Source of the DNA: Echinicola arenosa
Lineage (GTDB): Bacteria; Bacteroidota; Bacteroidia; Cytophagales; Cyclobacteriaceae
DNA length: 64,000 nucleotides
Assembly (NCBI RefSeq): GCF_014841125.1
Contig: NZ_JACYTQ010000002.1
Location: forward strand, 620,001 to 684,000
Reading direction: 5' to 3'
In this document: one piece after another, positions 25,648 through 33,849 of the stretch
Position numbering within the stretch: the stretch's first letter is position 1
Layout: every line of letters starts with the position of its first letter
Notes under the pieces: model-generated
Told to the model about the DNA's origin: nothing
Database searches by the model: none
The model's input: the letters and a program-made list of their open reading frames with translations, nothing else
Position numbers and translations under genes: made by a program

Positions 25648-28600
25648 TCACCTCTTAATCCAAATCACCCACTCCCCTTCACTAGGCATTTGAATCGTTT
25701 CCCGCTGTCCGGTTTTTATTTTTTCAGTATGTATAATTGACCCAGTGCTGGGTTTAATGATCAAAGCTTCAACTTTGCCCTTTAGCTTGGAAAAGTCAAT
25801 CTCAACACTGTCGGTTTTATTGTAGATCAGCATTTCTCCCTCATCATTGACCATAATTTTCTGATGGGCACTTACAGACAAAGGCTTCATTGTCGACAGG
25901 CTTTCCTTCCAGTCTGTATTTTTAACTGTGGGCAAATTAGGCAAAGAGCCTCCGGCAAAAAGGACAGCCCATCCCATACGACTTCCCGCAGGTGTGGAGT
26001 AAATCACCGCCTTTTCAGGAAATTGTTTCCGGTACCTCATAATGCCCTCGTTAATGGCTTCAGGAGATTCCTTTCCTTGTTTCATTTTTCGTGCATGCTG
26101 CCTGGGAGCCATGTGCTTACCTCCTAGAGGTGCATAATCTCCGTCCTCAGAGGGATGCCAATAACGAATATCAATTACATCCACCAATTGGCTTCGTACG
26201 GGGTCAGCCAAAATGGAATCCTGCACATCCTTGGTAGCACTTAAAGCGATCAAAGCCTCTTTTCCGGTTTCCGCTTCCCATTCCTTCACCACATCCAGCC
26301 AAAACTGCATAAAATGTAGAGGCCCTGTATATTCTGCACTGGTAAACTGCAGGACATTGCTGTTGTCAGCAAAATTATCCAAACATTGCCAGATGAACTT
26401 TCTATGGAGCTCCCTTCTACTTTCATGGCTGATGTCATAAAACTGCTCATCCAGAAAAATTCTTTTGTCTCCTGCATAGGGAGGTGGTTCGGGAAAACCT
26501 GTTTGGTTGATATTATTGGCAGGGCGCCAGGGAGAATCTGCCCAGTGAGCTCCTGCTTCAAGAATATTGTGTTGAAAGTAGTTTTGGTGTAGCAGCAGAA
26601 TGCCCTCTTGCTCTGCCAAATCTGCAAACTCAGCCAACCTACTCCAATAAAAATAGCTGTATTTCGTCAAATCATACTTACTTAGGCGGTCCCAAGCTTC
26701 TCCTTTTCCACTTCTGGCGAAAGGTTGTTCATAAAAAGGAGGCCAAACGTCAGGATCTATCCTTCGTACCCGCTCGTGATCATCCCTCCTTCGATCATAC
26801 CAAAGGCCATAATTATGATCTAAAGCCACCGCTCCACTTTCTTTCATAGACTGCACCACCTCAGGGATCAAATCCGTATATCCTATTCCATACCTGCCAG
26901 GCACAAATCGGGTCACATGTATTTGCGCAGAGGCAATGTCTCTAGGCCGTAAACTCCCCCTCCACCATTGTACATTTTGGGTTTTACCGATAATGAGTTT
27001 TCCATCCCAAGTTAAAATCCCATTGACTACCCTTACTCTCGGAGCAAGTTGCTTTTTAAGATTAACCGGTTCAATGTCCAGTGATTCATACCGATTAGCC
27101 CCATCCGTAATCAAGGAAATAGGGTTTCGTTCAGAAGCTTGAGTGATCCATTGCTCCATACTAAGCATGCCTTCCCTGGCCAGTACAGTTAATTCTCGCG
27201 CTTGCTCCAAAGTAGGGCTGGTACTTGGTTCTGTCCCCAAAGGCAAAAGCTGTGGATCAATAGGCAATTCACCCAATCGGTCTTCCAATTGCGCATAAAA
27301 TAAACTTCTCGGATTGATGTGGTTATTGGTTTCGACCCAATGCCCATCCCCTTCAAATTGAGCCCAAGTGCCAAATGCCCAGTTTTGGGCAGTAGGAGGG
27401 CTGTAATTTTTGATCAATGATGCATCACATTGCCAAAGCACGCAGTTGGCGGCAGTCCATCCAGCACCCTGACCAGCCTGCATCCTATTACTCAGCGTAA
27501 GCGCCTCCCCATCTATTCTCACAATGTCAAAAAGCACTCCGGATGCCCACCCTTGCTGAGCTCCGCTAAAGCTAAACGGTAAGTATGCCTTGCATTGGAC
27601 AAAAGCATTGGGACCCGCCACAGCCAATCCCGTGCTGAAGTCATGATAGCCATACTCCGAATAACAACGCTGAAAAAGCGTCTGTTGCCCTTCCGTAAAA
27701 AAAGTATTACGGCGTGCTCCTGCTATCTCAGAAATAGGGTCAAATGATTGACAATCTTCTACCGTTACCCTTCTACCAGTTTTAAATATTGCTACAGCAG
27801 AGCCTGCAAAATGTCGAAAATTGACCTTTCTAACCCAAGCATCTTGAATATTCTCAAGTGAAATCGCAGACCAACGGTGATCCTCGTCCTTTATATTTCC
27901 TTCGTCAAAAGTGGATTGCAAGGTCAAATTTTCTATACCCACATTTTCAATTCTTCCGGGCCACTGATAAGTAACCAAATACCCCCCTCCGTACTTCTGA
28001 TCCAGGCTATTGGTAATTGGAACATCTAATCTCAATTCACCACCCTCACTGTTTTCTACTATTCTGTCCCAATACAAGTTGTGCCCTCCAGGCTTCCATC
28101 CGATCCAACCTGTTTCGCCACCAAATTCATTCATCTTCAATTCGTCAATCCATTCCTGGGTAGATGGCCTGACCACCATAACAGCACTCCCTGACTGAAC
28201 ATTCCCCTCAACCGCCATTTCAGATGCATTTATGGGTACATAGGAACTCTTTATTTTCAAGGTATCTCCGAAAATCCTGTCATCTTTGCCCAAAAGTCGA
28301 ATAAGGGTTTCCCTGGTCTTGCCGGTTCCCAACAACACAGTCCCATTCTCATCTGTACCACTTCCCCTCAAGATCACTCCAGATTGGTTGATCTGTAGTT
28401 GTCCAGCTACTTTAAAAAGTCCTTCTTCCAATAAGACAGCCCCCCTAAAGCCATTTTCATCAATTGGCAACTGGCCCACATAGTCCAAAGCAGATTGAAT
28501 CTTTTGAGTAAAATCACCTTTTCCGGGGGAAATGACCACTTTTACAGGAACTAAAGGAATCTCCTTTTCACTGGCTTTGTAACCACAATAAGAAAAGTCA

Positions 28601-28788
28601 GGAATCCGATCACCATTTTCAGCTATTTCATAATGAAGCTTTCCGTCTTTATAATTAATTGGGTTTTCATCCTGCCGGCCAAGCACCACCTGACTCCAAA
28701 AAATCAATAAGGTGAATACAACAAAATTCGGGAAAACAAACTTCCCCGAACTTTGAAAATTAAACCCCATATAACTATGTATTAACAT
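25648..28788 (-). CDS. Large two-part protein: pectate-lyase-like beta-helix plus DUF6298-like domain
   Basis: 1046 residues; signal region FVFPNFVVFTLLIFWSQVVLG. Residues about 75-520 look like a pectate-lyase-superfamily right-handed beta-helix (IQSALDYVGQLPIDENGFRG, LEEGLFKVAGQLQINQSGV, then repeated strands such as VRKVNFRHFAGSAVAIF and VTVEDCQSF). Residues about 590-960 form a second domain that reads like a TIM-barrel or glycosidase-like fold (GYTDLIPEVVQSMKESGAV, LAEFADLAEQEGILLLHQNY, DNSNVLQFTSAEYTGPLHF). A short beta domain ends the chain (IKPSTGSIIHTEKI). The second part resembles proteins labelled DUF6298, of unknown activity. It starts 11 bp downstream of the DUF3826 gene. I cannot assign a reaction; a rhamnogalacturonan lyase or hydrolase role is inference from context. 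Confidence 0.65.
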   Translation of the reverse strand: MLIHSYMGFNFQSSGKFVFPNFVVFTLLIFWSQVVLGRQDENPINYKDGKLHYEIAENGDRIPDFSYCGYKASEKEIPLVPVKVVISPGKGDFTQKIQSALDYVGQLPIDENGFRGAVLLEEGLFKVAGQLQINQSGVILRGSGTDENGTVLLGTGKTRETLIRLLGKDDRIFGDTLKIKSSYVPINASEMAVEGNVQSGSAVMVVRPSTQEWIDELKMNEFGGETGWIGWKPGGHNLYWDRIVENSEGGELRLDVPITNSLDQKYGGGYLVTYQWPGRIENVGIENLTLQSTFDEGNIKDEDHRWSAISLENIQDAWVRKVNFRHFAGSAVAIFKTGRRVTVEDCQSFDPISEIAGARRNTFFTEGQQTLFQRCYSEYGYHDFSTGLAVAGPNAFVQCKAYLPFSFSGAQQGWASGVLFDIVRIDGEALTLSNRMQAGQGAGWTAANCVLWQCDASLIKNYSPPTAQNWAFGTWAQFEGDGHWVETNNHINPRSLFYAQLEDRLGELPIDPQLLPLGTEPSTSPTLEQARELTVLAREGMLSMEQWITQASERNPISLITDGANRYESLDIEPVNLKKQLAPRVRVVNGILTWDGKLIIGKTQNVQWWRGSLRPRDIASAQIHVTRFVPGRYGIGYTDLIPEVVQSMKESGAVALDHNYGLWYDRRRDDHERVRRIDPDVWPPFYEQPFARSGKGEAWDRLSKYDLTKYSYFYWSRLAEFADLAEQEGILLLHQNYFQHNILEAGAHWADSPWRPANNINQTGFPEPPPYAGDKRIFLDEQFYDISHESRRELHRKFIWQCLDNFADNSNVLQFTSAEYTGPLHFMQFWLDVVKEWEAETGKEALIALSATKDVQDSILADPVRSQLVDVIDIRYWHPSEDGDYAPLGGKHMAPRQHARKMKQGKESPEAINEGIMRYRKQFPEKAVIYSTPAGSRMGWAVLFAGGSLPNLPTVKNTDWKESLSTMKPLSVSAHQKIMVNDEGEMLIYNKTDSVEIDFSKLKGKVEALIIKPSTGSIIHTEKIKTGQRETIQMPSEGEWVIWIKR

Positions 28789-28799
28789 ATTTCTTTCCT

Positions 28800-29459
28800 T
28801 TACTGATTGCTTGCTGCCTTTTTCCGTTCAAACATTTCTTTTTCTGCTTGCTTCAAGTCAACTCCCAAATCCGAAAGGTAATTATTGATCCTTCCCTTGT
28901 ATTTTCCGAACCAAGCATGCTTGGCATGGGAGGAACCTGCATCCATCGCATGTTCTCTGGCCTCTGCTAGCCAATCCCATATTTTGTCTTGCTGCTCTGT
29001 GGTCAAGCTTGGCACCATTTCTTGATAAACCTTAAAAGTATTGGGTGCCACATTATAGGTCATCCCATTTTTTACCTCCTCTACCTGTTCATCCGTCAAT
29101 TCAGAGGACAATTGGGCAAGGTATTTTTTATGCAGCTTGCTCATGGATTTATTGGCTTTTTTCTCCGCTTTCTGGGTTAGTTTTTGCTGCTCTTCTCCCT
29201 CAAGATTTTCTTTAGCTGCCTCAATCTTTTTATCACGTTCATCATGAATCAGGCTGAGATTCCTGTATTGTTCTGCAATATAGCCAGTAACTTTATCCGC
29301 TTTCTCTGGACTTTGAATGCCCATATTATCCACGATCTTTCGTGCCCGCTCATTGGTTACTTTGACGTATTCAGGATCAAATTTTTGGGCATGGGCAAAA
29401 CTGATGATGCCTACCATGATCAATGTGGTTACAAACAGGGATTTTATGTTATTTTTCAT
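28800..29459 (-). CDS. DUF3826 secreted protein
   Basis: 219 residues from the ATG at 29459; the longer frame from 29501 would use a TTG start. This start gives a clean signal peptide, MKNNIKSLFVTTLIMVGIISFAHAQ. The mature part is almost wholly alpha-helical and charged (RARKIVDNMGIQSPEKADKV, EEQQKLTQKAEKKANKSMSK, LTDEQVEEVKNGMTYN). DUF3826 proteins recur in Bacteroidota pectin loci next to PL1 lyases but have no known function. It is separated by 103 bp from the PL1 gene upstream and 11 bp from the beta-helix gene downstream, so it is probably co-expressed with the latter. Confidence 0.82.
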   Translation of the reverse strand: MKNNIKSLFVTTLIMVGIISFAHAQKFDPEYVKVTNERARKIVDNMGIQSPEKADKVTGYIAEQYRNLSLIHDERDKKIEAAKENLEGEEQQKLTQKAEKKANKSMSKLHKKYLAQLSSELTDEQVEEVKNGMTYNVAPNTFKVYQEMVPSLTTEQQDKIWDWLAEAREHAMDAGSSHAKHAWFGKYKGRINNYLSDLGVDLKQAEKEMFERKKAASNQ

Positions 29460-29562
29460 TGTTGCTAATTTTTTGATTTCAATTTTCCCAATATTATTCA
29501 AGAAGGGATACTCAATTCAACTCCTAGTATTAGGGATGGCACCTACTGTGTACAACTCGCTA

Positions 29563-31281
29563 TTACTGCAATAATCCGCCTTCCCTTTTGGCCAACTCCA
29601 GCAAAGTGTCCTTATTATTTTCCCATTTCGTCCAATCTACTTTTTTGCTTGGGTCAATTCCATTGAGGTACTTTTCCAAATTGGTATATCCATCACCATT
29701 GAGGTCTCCATTGGCATCCGAAGGATCATTGGGGTCTAACCCATACTTTCTTTCCCATGCATCCGGTATTCCGTCACCGTCACTCTCTTGATAGGCTTTT
29801 CCTTGATATTCAGGATAACCTCCCACTTGATCAGGGTGCATGATAATTCCTTTTTTGTAAGAATCTGCCGGAAGCCTGCGATGGATAAACTCTTGACCAA
29901 TTTCCACCTCCAAGCCTTCTTTTGCATTGATTTTTCCAGTTCTTACCTGCTGGACTATCCTCTGATCCACGGCGTCTCGCCTAGGTAAAATAGCCCCTGC
30001 ATTTTCCAACACAAAATCATAAGCTTCCTTGGCTGATAGAATGCGTAATGGAGCCATCTCAAAGGGTTTGGTTTGACGCATGTAGGCAAAGTGTGCCTCA
30101 CGCTCTTCCGGACTTAGATCCCCAGGCTGAACACCTCCCTTCCAGTTGTCTGCAGATACAGCAGGGTTTCCTTCCACAAAATTACCTTCAACATAGGCCC
30201 GCCCAAAAGTCTTTGGGTCCAAGTAACCAGATTCCGGCTTGATGATCCTATAACTGATCGGCTCTCCTACAGGGGTAATCGGCCCTGGCTTATAATAATT
30301 GTTGATGATGTTAAAAAGGGACCGATAATCTCCTCCATCCACCGAGCGGTTCCACCAATTGAAGAGCACATTGTTCACAAAGGTGAAATCCCCGTACATT
30401 CCCACAGAGGGATTTCTGGAAATATTATTGGCCCATAGATTTCTGATGAAAGTACTGTTCAAACCTCCTATGGTACTCCCAAAAGCATGGTTATAGGTGT
30501 CCAGGCCTTCAGATGAAATGGTATTTTGAATGGTAATGTTGGCCGTCGGTAATTTCTCTCTTTTGGAGTTTTCATTGGCCGTAAACATGTTTCGGTACAT
30601 GGAAATATTTTCATCCAAACCCCAACTCACGGAACAATGATCAATAATCACATTGCCCATAGGATCACCGCTTAAGGCGTCATCTCTTCTGGTGACATCT
30701 GTTGCTCCTCTTCGGAAGCGCATGTGACGGATGATGACATCATGCGTGTCCACTGCAAAAGTCTCACCAGCCACACAAATCCCATCTCCAGGTGCTGTCT
30801 GTCCTGCGATGGTCACATAAGGAGCCCTGACACTGATTGGTTTTTCCAATTGGATGATCCCAGCTACATTAAACACAATGGTTCTCGCTCCTCCTGCTTC
30901 ACAGGCTTCCCGGAGCGTACCGGGTCCACTATCCGCAAGGCTGGTCACCACATACACTTTTCCTCCTCTACCTCCAGGAGTATAAGCCCCGCCCCCTTCT
31001 GCACCTGGAAAAGCAGGGATATCGGCTTTCATAAAATCTTTGGGATAAGAAGCCCAGCGCAAATAGGGTCTACCTTGGCTCGCTTCCTTTTGGATGGTTG
31101 GGTAAATATCTTTCCAAACTGCCTCTAACCTGGCTTCTTCCAAAGCCATGATAGAGTCTGTTTTAGCCTGCATGGCAGGGGGTATTTCAGGATATTGGGC
31201 AAAGGCTTGGAGACTTAAAAAGACGGTAAGTATTCCAAGTCCCAACCGCTTTTGCCTCAGTGACTTCTTGTTCGAAAACAT
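29563..31281 (-). CDS. PL1-family pectate lyase with C-terminal Ca-binding repeat (copy A)
   Basis: 572 residues. Signal peptide, then a helical segment (YPEIPPAMQAKTDSIMALEE), then a right-handed beta-helix starting FPGAEGGGAYTPGGRGGKVY and continuing REACEAGGARTIVFNVAGII, YVTIAGQTAPGDGI, VIIRHMRFRRG and IDHCSVSWGLDENISMYR, typical of PL1 pectate lyases. The C-terminus (DGDGIPDAWERKYGLDPNDP and DANGDLNGDGYTNLEKYLNG) is a thrombospondin-type-3/EF-hand-like calcium motif. It should cleave polygalacturonate by beta-elimination, probably needing calcium. A CAGG-N6-CAGG operator with a TAACTTTA box lies about 130-170 bp upstream, so this gene probably has its own promoter. Confidence 0.9.
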   Translation of the reverse strand: MFSNKKSLRQKRLGLGILTVFLSLQAFAQYPEIPPAMQAKTDSIMALEEARLEAVWKDIYPTIQKEASQGRPYLRWASYPKDFMKADIPAFPGAEGGGAYTPGGRGGKVYVVTSLADSGPGTLREACEAGGARTIVFNVAGIIQLEKPISVRAPYVTIAGQTAPGDGICVAGETFAVDTHDVIIRHMRFRRGATDVTRRDDALSGDPMGNVIIDHCSVSWGLDENISMYRNMFTANENSKREKLPTANITIQNTISSEGLDTYNHAFGSTIGGLNSTFIRNLWANNISRNPSVGMYGDFTFVNNVLFNWWNRSVDGGDYRSLFNIINNYYKPGPITPVGEPISYRIIKPESGYLDPKTFGRAYVEGNFVEGNPAVSADNWKGGVQPGDLSPEEREAHFAYMRQTKPFEMAPLRILSAKEAYDFVLENAGAILPRRDAVDQRIVQQVRTGKINAKEGLEVEIGQEFIHRRLPADSYKKGIIMHPDQVGGYPEYQGKAYQESDGDGIPDAWERKYGLDPNDPSDANGDLNGDGYTNLEKYLNGIDPSKKVDWTKWENNKDTLLELAKREGGLLQ

Positions 31282-31409
31282 GGTCAGTTAATTTAGGTTC
31301 TATGGAGCTGTAAAATTATTCCAGCCTTCATTGTTAATTTCTAAAGCCTTAAAGTAAGTCCTCAGGCTGATTGCGCGTATAGCCTGGGACTCACCTTAAA
31401 TTGCTTATG

Positions 31410-31453
31410 TAAAGTTAGTTACTAAAGGTAGAGAACCTTCCTGAACTATCCTG
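31410..31453 (-). promoter_or_regulatory. CAGG-N6-CAGG operator plus -7 box upstream of PL1 copy A
   Basis: Minus-strand CAGGATAGTTCAGG at 31440-31453, preceded by CAG as in the copies upstream of both ECF sigma genes, then exactly 22 nt to TAACTTTA (31410-31417), a near match to the Bacteroidota -7 box TAnnTTTG. There is no TTTG -33 box, as expected for an activator-dependent promoter. Confidence 0.6.
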
Positions 31454-31722
31454 CTGAAAGTCCTTTTAGCGAGTCGAATAGGGATAATAGTCTACCGAAA
31501 TGGGATATGTTTTGGTTGGAGAAAATATAAATCCAGAGTAATGGGTAGGAGTTGCTTTTCAAAACAACCCTGTGATCCCTCTCATCGTAAAAAAGTAAGC
31601 CAAGCGATATTTTTCTTATAGTTTTTGAATCTTTCGCCCCGTTCAAACCCAAAAATGTCAGCCTTCGATGGGATCGAAATTTACCCTATTTCTCTTTTGA
31701 AGCTCTAAAGTAAGTTCAATAG

Positions 31723-31780
31723 AAAAGGCTTCGACAAGCTCATACTCCCAATCGGGACAATAAACTCTTCGAAGCCTCTT
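31723..31780 (-). terminator. Terminator-like hairpin after PL1 copy B
   Basis: Arms 31723-31734 (AAAAGGCTTCGA) and 31769-31780 (TCGAAGCCTCTT) pair over 11 of 12 positions around a 34-nt loop. On the minus strand the second arm is followed by a short T tract. It begins about 11 nt after the stop at 31791. The GCTTCGACAAGCTC core also resembles dispersed repeats common in Bacteroidota intergenic DNA, so it may be a repeat copy serving as terminator. Confidence 0.5.
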
Positions 31781-31790
31781 CCAAAGTATT

Positions 31791-33488
31791 TTATTTACCT
31801 AATCCATTTTCTGATAAGGTATCATGGTTATTGGCCAAGTCCCTCCAGTTTGTTTGGACCGAAGGATCAATACCATTGATATACATTTCAATATTGGTAT
31901 AGCCATCACCATTGAGGTCTCCATTCGCGTCTGACGGATCATTGGGATTCAAACCATTCTTTTTCTCCCAAGCATCCGGCATGCCATCTCCATCTGTATC
32001 TGTGTAAGGTTTACCATTGTATTCAGGATAACCACCTACTTGGGAAATATCGGTGATAATGCCCATTTTATAGGCGTCCCTTGGTAATCTTCTGTGCTCA
32101 AACTGATAATAATCTTCTGGATTGAGACCCTTGACATATTCAGGCTTACCTGTTTTGACAGTTCGAATCACCCTTTCATCTACCGGATCTCTTTTGGGTA
32201 AAGTAGCACCAGCGTTTTCCAACACGTAATCATAGGCCTTTTCTGCTGGCAGAATGGTCATTTCAGGCATAGGGAAAGGTGTATTGGATTTGATTCTGGG
32301 GAAATAATACTTGGCATCTTCCAAGCTCATCTCTCCTTTTTTTCCATTTAACTGTACTCCACCTTCCCAATTATTGGCTGATACTTGGTCAAAGCCCTCA
32401 ACCACATTTCCTGTGATATGCGCCCTTCCCCACACAAGTGTATCCAAACGGGAAAGCACCGCATCTGGTCGCAAAATTCGATAAGCAATAGGTTCATCTT
32501 TAGGGGTTATGGGTCCTGGCTTGTAATAGTTGTTCATAATATTATACTTGGCCATATAATCCCCACCATCTGTAGTCCTATGGCTCCAGTTGAACACCAC
32601 ATTGTTCACAAAATTAAAAATCCCATTCCAGCCAATAGAAGGATTTCTTCCGGCATTATTGGCCCAGAGATTCCGCATAAAAGAACAGTTTTCGCCTCCA
32701 AGCGTACTCCCCAAAGAGTGATTATAAGTATCTAGAGCTTCAGAGAAAATACTGTTTTGGATAGTGATGTTCACTGTCCCTCTTTTTTCTTCTTTATAGT
32801 CCCCGCCCGGACTGTACATATGTCGGTACATGGACATGTTTTCATCCAACCCCCAGCTAGCAGAAACATGGTCGATCATGATATTTCCCACTGGATTACC
32901 GCCAATCGCATCATCTCTCCGACCCACAAAAGTTTCTCCCCTTCTGAAGCGCATGTGTCTGATCACCACATCATGGGTATCGACCCATACAGACTCTCCT
33001 GCCACACAAACCCCATCTCCAGGAGCCGTTTGCCCAGCAATGGTCACATAAGGAGCCCTGATGATCAAAGGGGATTTCAAGTGAATAATCCCAGCTACAT
33101 TGAAGACAATGATTCTGGCTCCTCCAGTTTCGCAGGCTTCCCTGAACGTACCTGGTCCTCTATCTTCTAAACTGGTCACTGTGATGACCTTGCCTCCCCG
33201 TCCACCAAAGCTGTACATTCCACCTCCTTCAGCACCGGGAAATGCTGGAATAGCAGCCTGCGGTAAATCTGTCGGTCTAAAAGCCCAAGGTACATAGGGT
33301 TTTCCCGCTTCCATTTCTGCTAAAACTGTCGGCCAAGCTTCTTCCCATGCTGCATCAGATAGCTTTTGATTGGCAGACATGATAGAGTCTGATTTTGCCC
33401 TGGCTTCTGCAGGTACTTTTGGATATTGGGCAAAGGCTGTCGATACTGTTGCCAAGCCCAAGGCTATTGTTAATAATCCTTTGATCAT
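31791..33488 (-). CDS. PL1-family pectate lyase with C-terminal Ca-binding repeat (copy B)
   Basis: 565 residues, signal MIKGLLTIALGLATVSTAFAQ. Same plan as copies A and C: helical leader (YPKVPAEARAKSDSIMSANQ), PL1 beta-helix (FPGAEGGGMYSFGGRGGKVI, YVTIAGQTAPGDGVCVAGES, VVIRHMRFRRG, IDHVSASWGLDENMSMYRHM) and a calcium-binding-like tail (DTDGDGMPDAWEKKNGLNPN). Differences cluster in the loops between beta-helix turns (PGGDYKEEKRGTVN, DAVLSRLDTLVWG), which in PL1 shape substrate specificity. It follows the susCD cassette 1 but is separated from susD by a strong terminator and 361 bp, so it is probably transcribed separately; I see no copy of the CAGG operator before it. Confidence 0.9.
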   Translation of the reverse strand: MIKGLLTIALGLATVSTAFAQYPKVPAEARAKSDSIMSANQKLSDAAWEEAWPTVLAEMEAGKPYVPWAFRPTDLPQAAIPAFPGAEGGGMYSFGGRGGKVITVTSLEDRGPGTFREACETGGARIIVFNVAGIIHLKSPLIIRAPYVTIAGQTAPGDGVCVAGESVWVDTHDVVIRHMRFRRGETFVGRRDDAIGGNPVGNIMIDHVSASWGLDENMSMYRHMYSPGGDYKEEKRGTVNITIQNSIFSEALDTYNHSLGSTLGGENCSFMRNLWANNAGRNPSIGWNGIFNFVNNVVFNWSHRTTDGGDYMAKYNIMNNYYKPGPITPKDEPIAYRILRPDAVLSRLDTLVWGRAHITGNVVEGFDQVSANNWEGGVQLNGKKGEMSLEDAKYYFPRIKSNTPFPMPEMTILPAEKAYDYVLENAGATLPKRDPVDERVIRTVKTGKPEYVKGLNPEDYYQFEHRRLPRDAYKMGIITDISQVGGYPEYNGKPYTDTDGDGMPDAWEKKNGLNPNDPSDANGDLNGDGYTNIEMYINGIDPSVQTNWRDLANNHDTLSENGLGK

Positions 33489-33849
33489 TTTGGTTATGGT
33501 AATTTTATAGTTCTAAAACACGGTTTGAGTGTATGACATCAATTTATTATTTAATCAATTGACCATCACTACGCATCAAACTGGACTGGGATAAGAGATG
33601 GATGATCCGGGATGTTATGTGGTTAAGGAGGAGCATTATAATATGACAAAAGACATAGGAGGCCATTAAAACCCATCTGGCTTACCTTTATTGAATCCCA
33701 ATATTCCATCACCAGTAATAAAGGCCATCTCCTTGTAAACTTCAATCCTCCACTTTTCGTTTTCTTGATTCACAAAGCAAAAAACCTTCCCTTCAAACCA
33801 AATTTCTGGCGAGGGAAGGCTTTAATTTTATCAAACCATTCTTATTATC
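33489..33849. other. 361-bp intergenic region between susD 1 and PL1 copy B
   Basis: Contains the susD terminator near 33780-33819. The rest (33489-33770) is AT-rich and presumably carries the PL1 copy B promoter, but I find neither a TAnnTTTG box nor the CAGG-N6-CAGG repeat. No gene is supported. Confidence 0.6.
33777..33819 (-). terminator. Intrinsic terminator after susD of cassette 1
   Basis: An 8-bp perfect stem (AGGGAAGG at 33812-33819 with CCTTCCCT at 33785-33792, shown on the plus strand) encloses 19 nt and is followed on the minus strand by a run of T. It begins 31 nt beyond the susD stop at 33850. It should end the sigma-FecR-susC-susD transcript. Confidence 0.8.

Larger units (their letters stand above)
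31282..31790. other. 509-bp intergenic region between PL1 copies A and B
   Basis: No convincing gene. It contains the operator and -7 box for PL1 copy A (31410-31453) and a terminator-like hairpin for PL1 copy B (31723-31780). The central part (about 31460-31720) shows nothing I can name; a 68-codon minus frame there has no signal peptide, family feature or ribosome binding site. Confidence 0.7.

Noticed and set aside
31446-31652. Possible small minus-strand gene of 68 codons between PL1 copies A and B
   Set aside because: It has no signal peptide, family resemblance or ribosome binding site, and it overlaps the upstream edge of the PL1 A operator.
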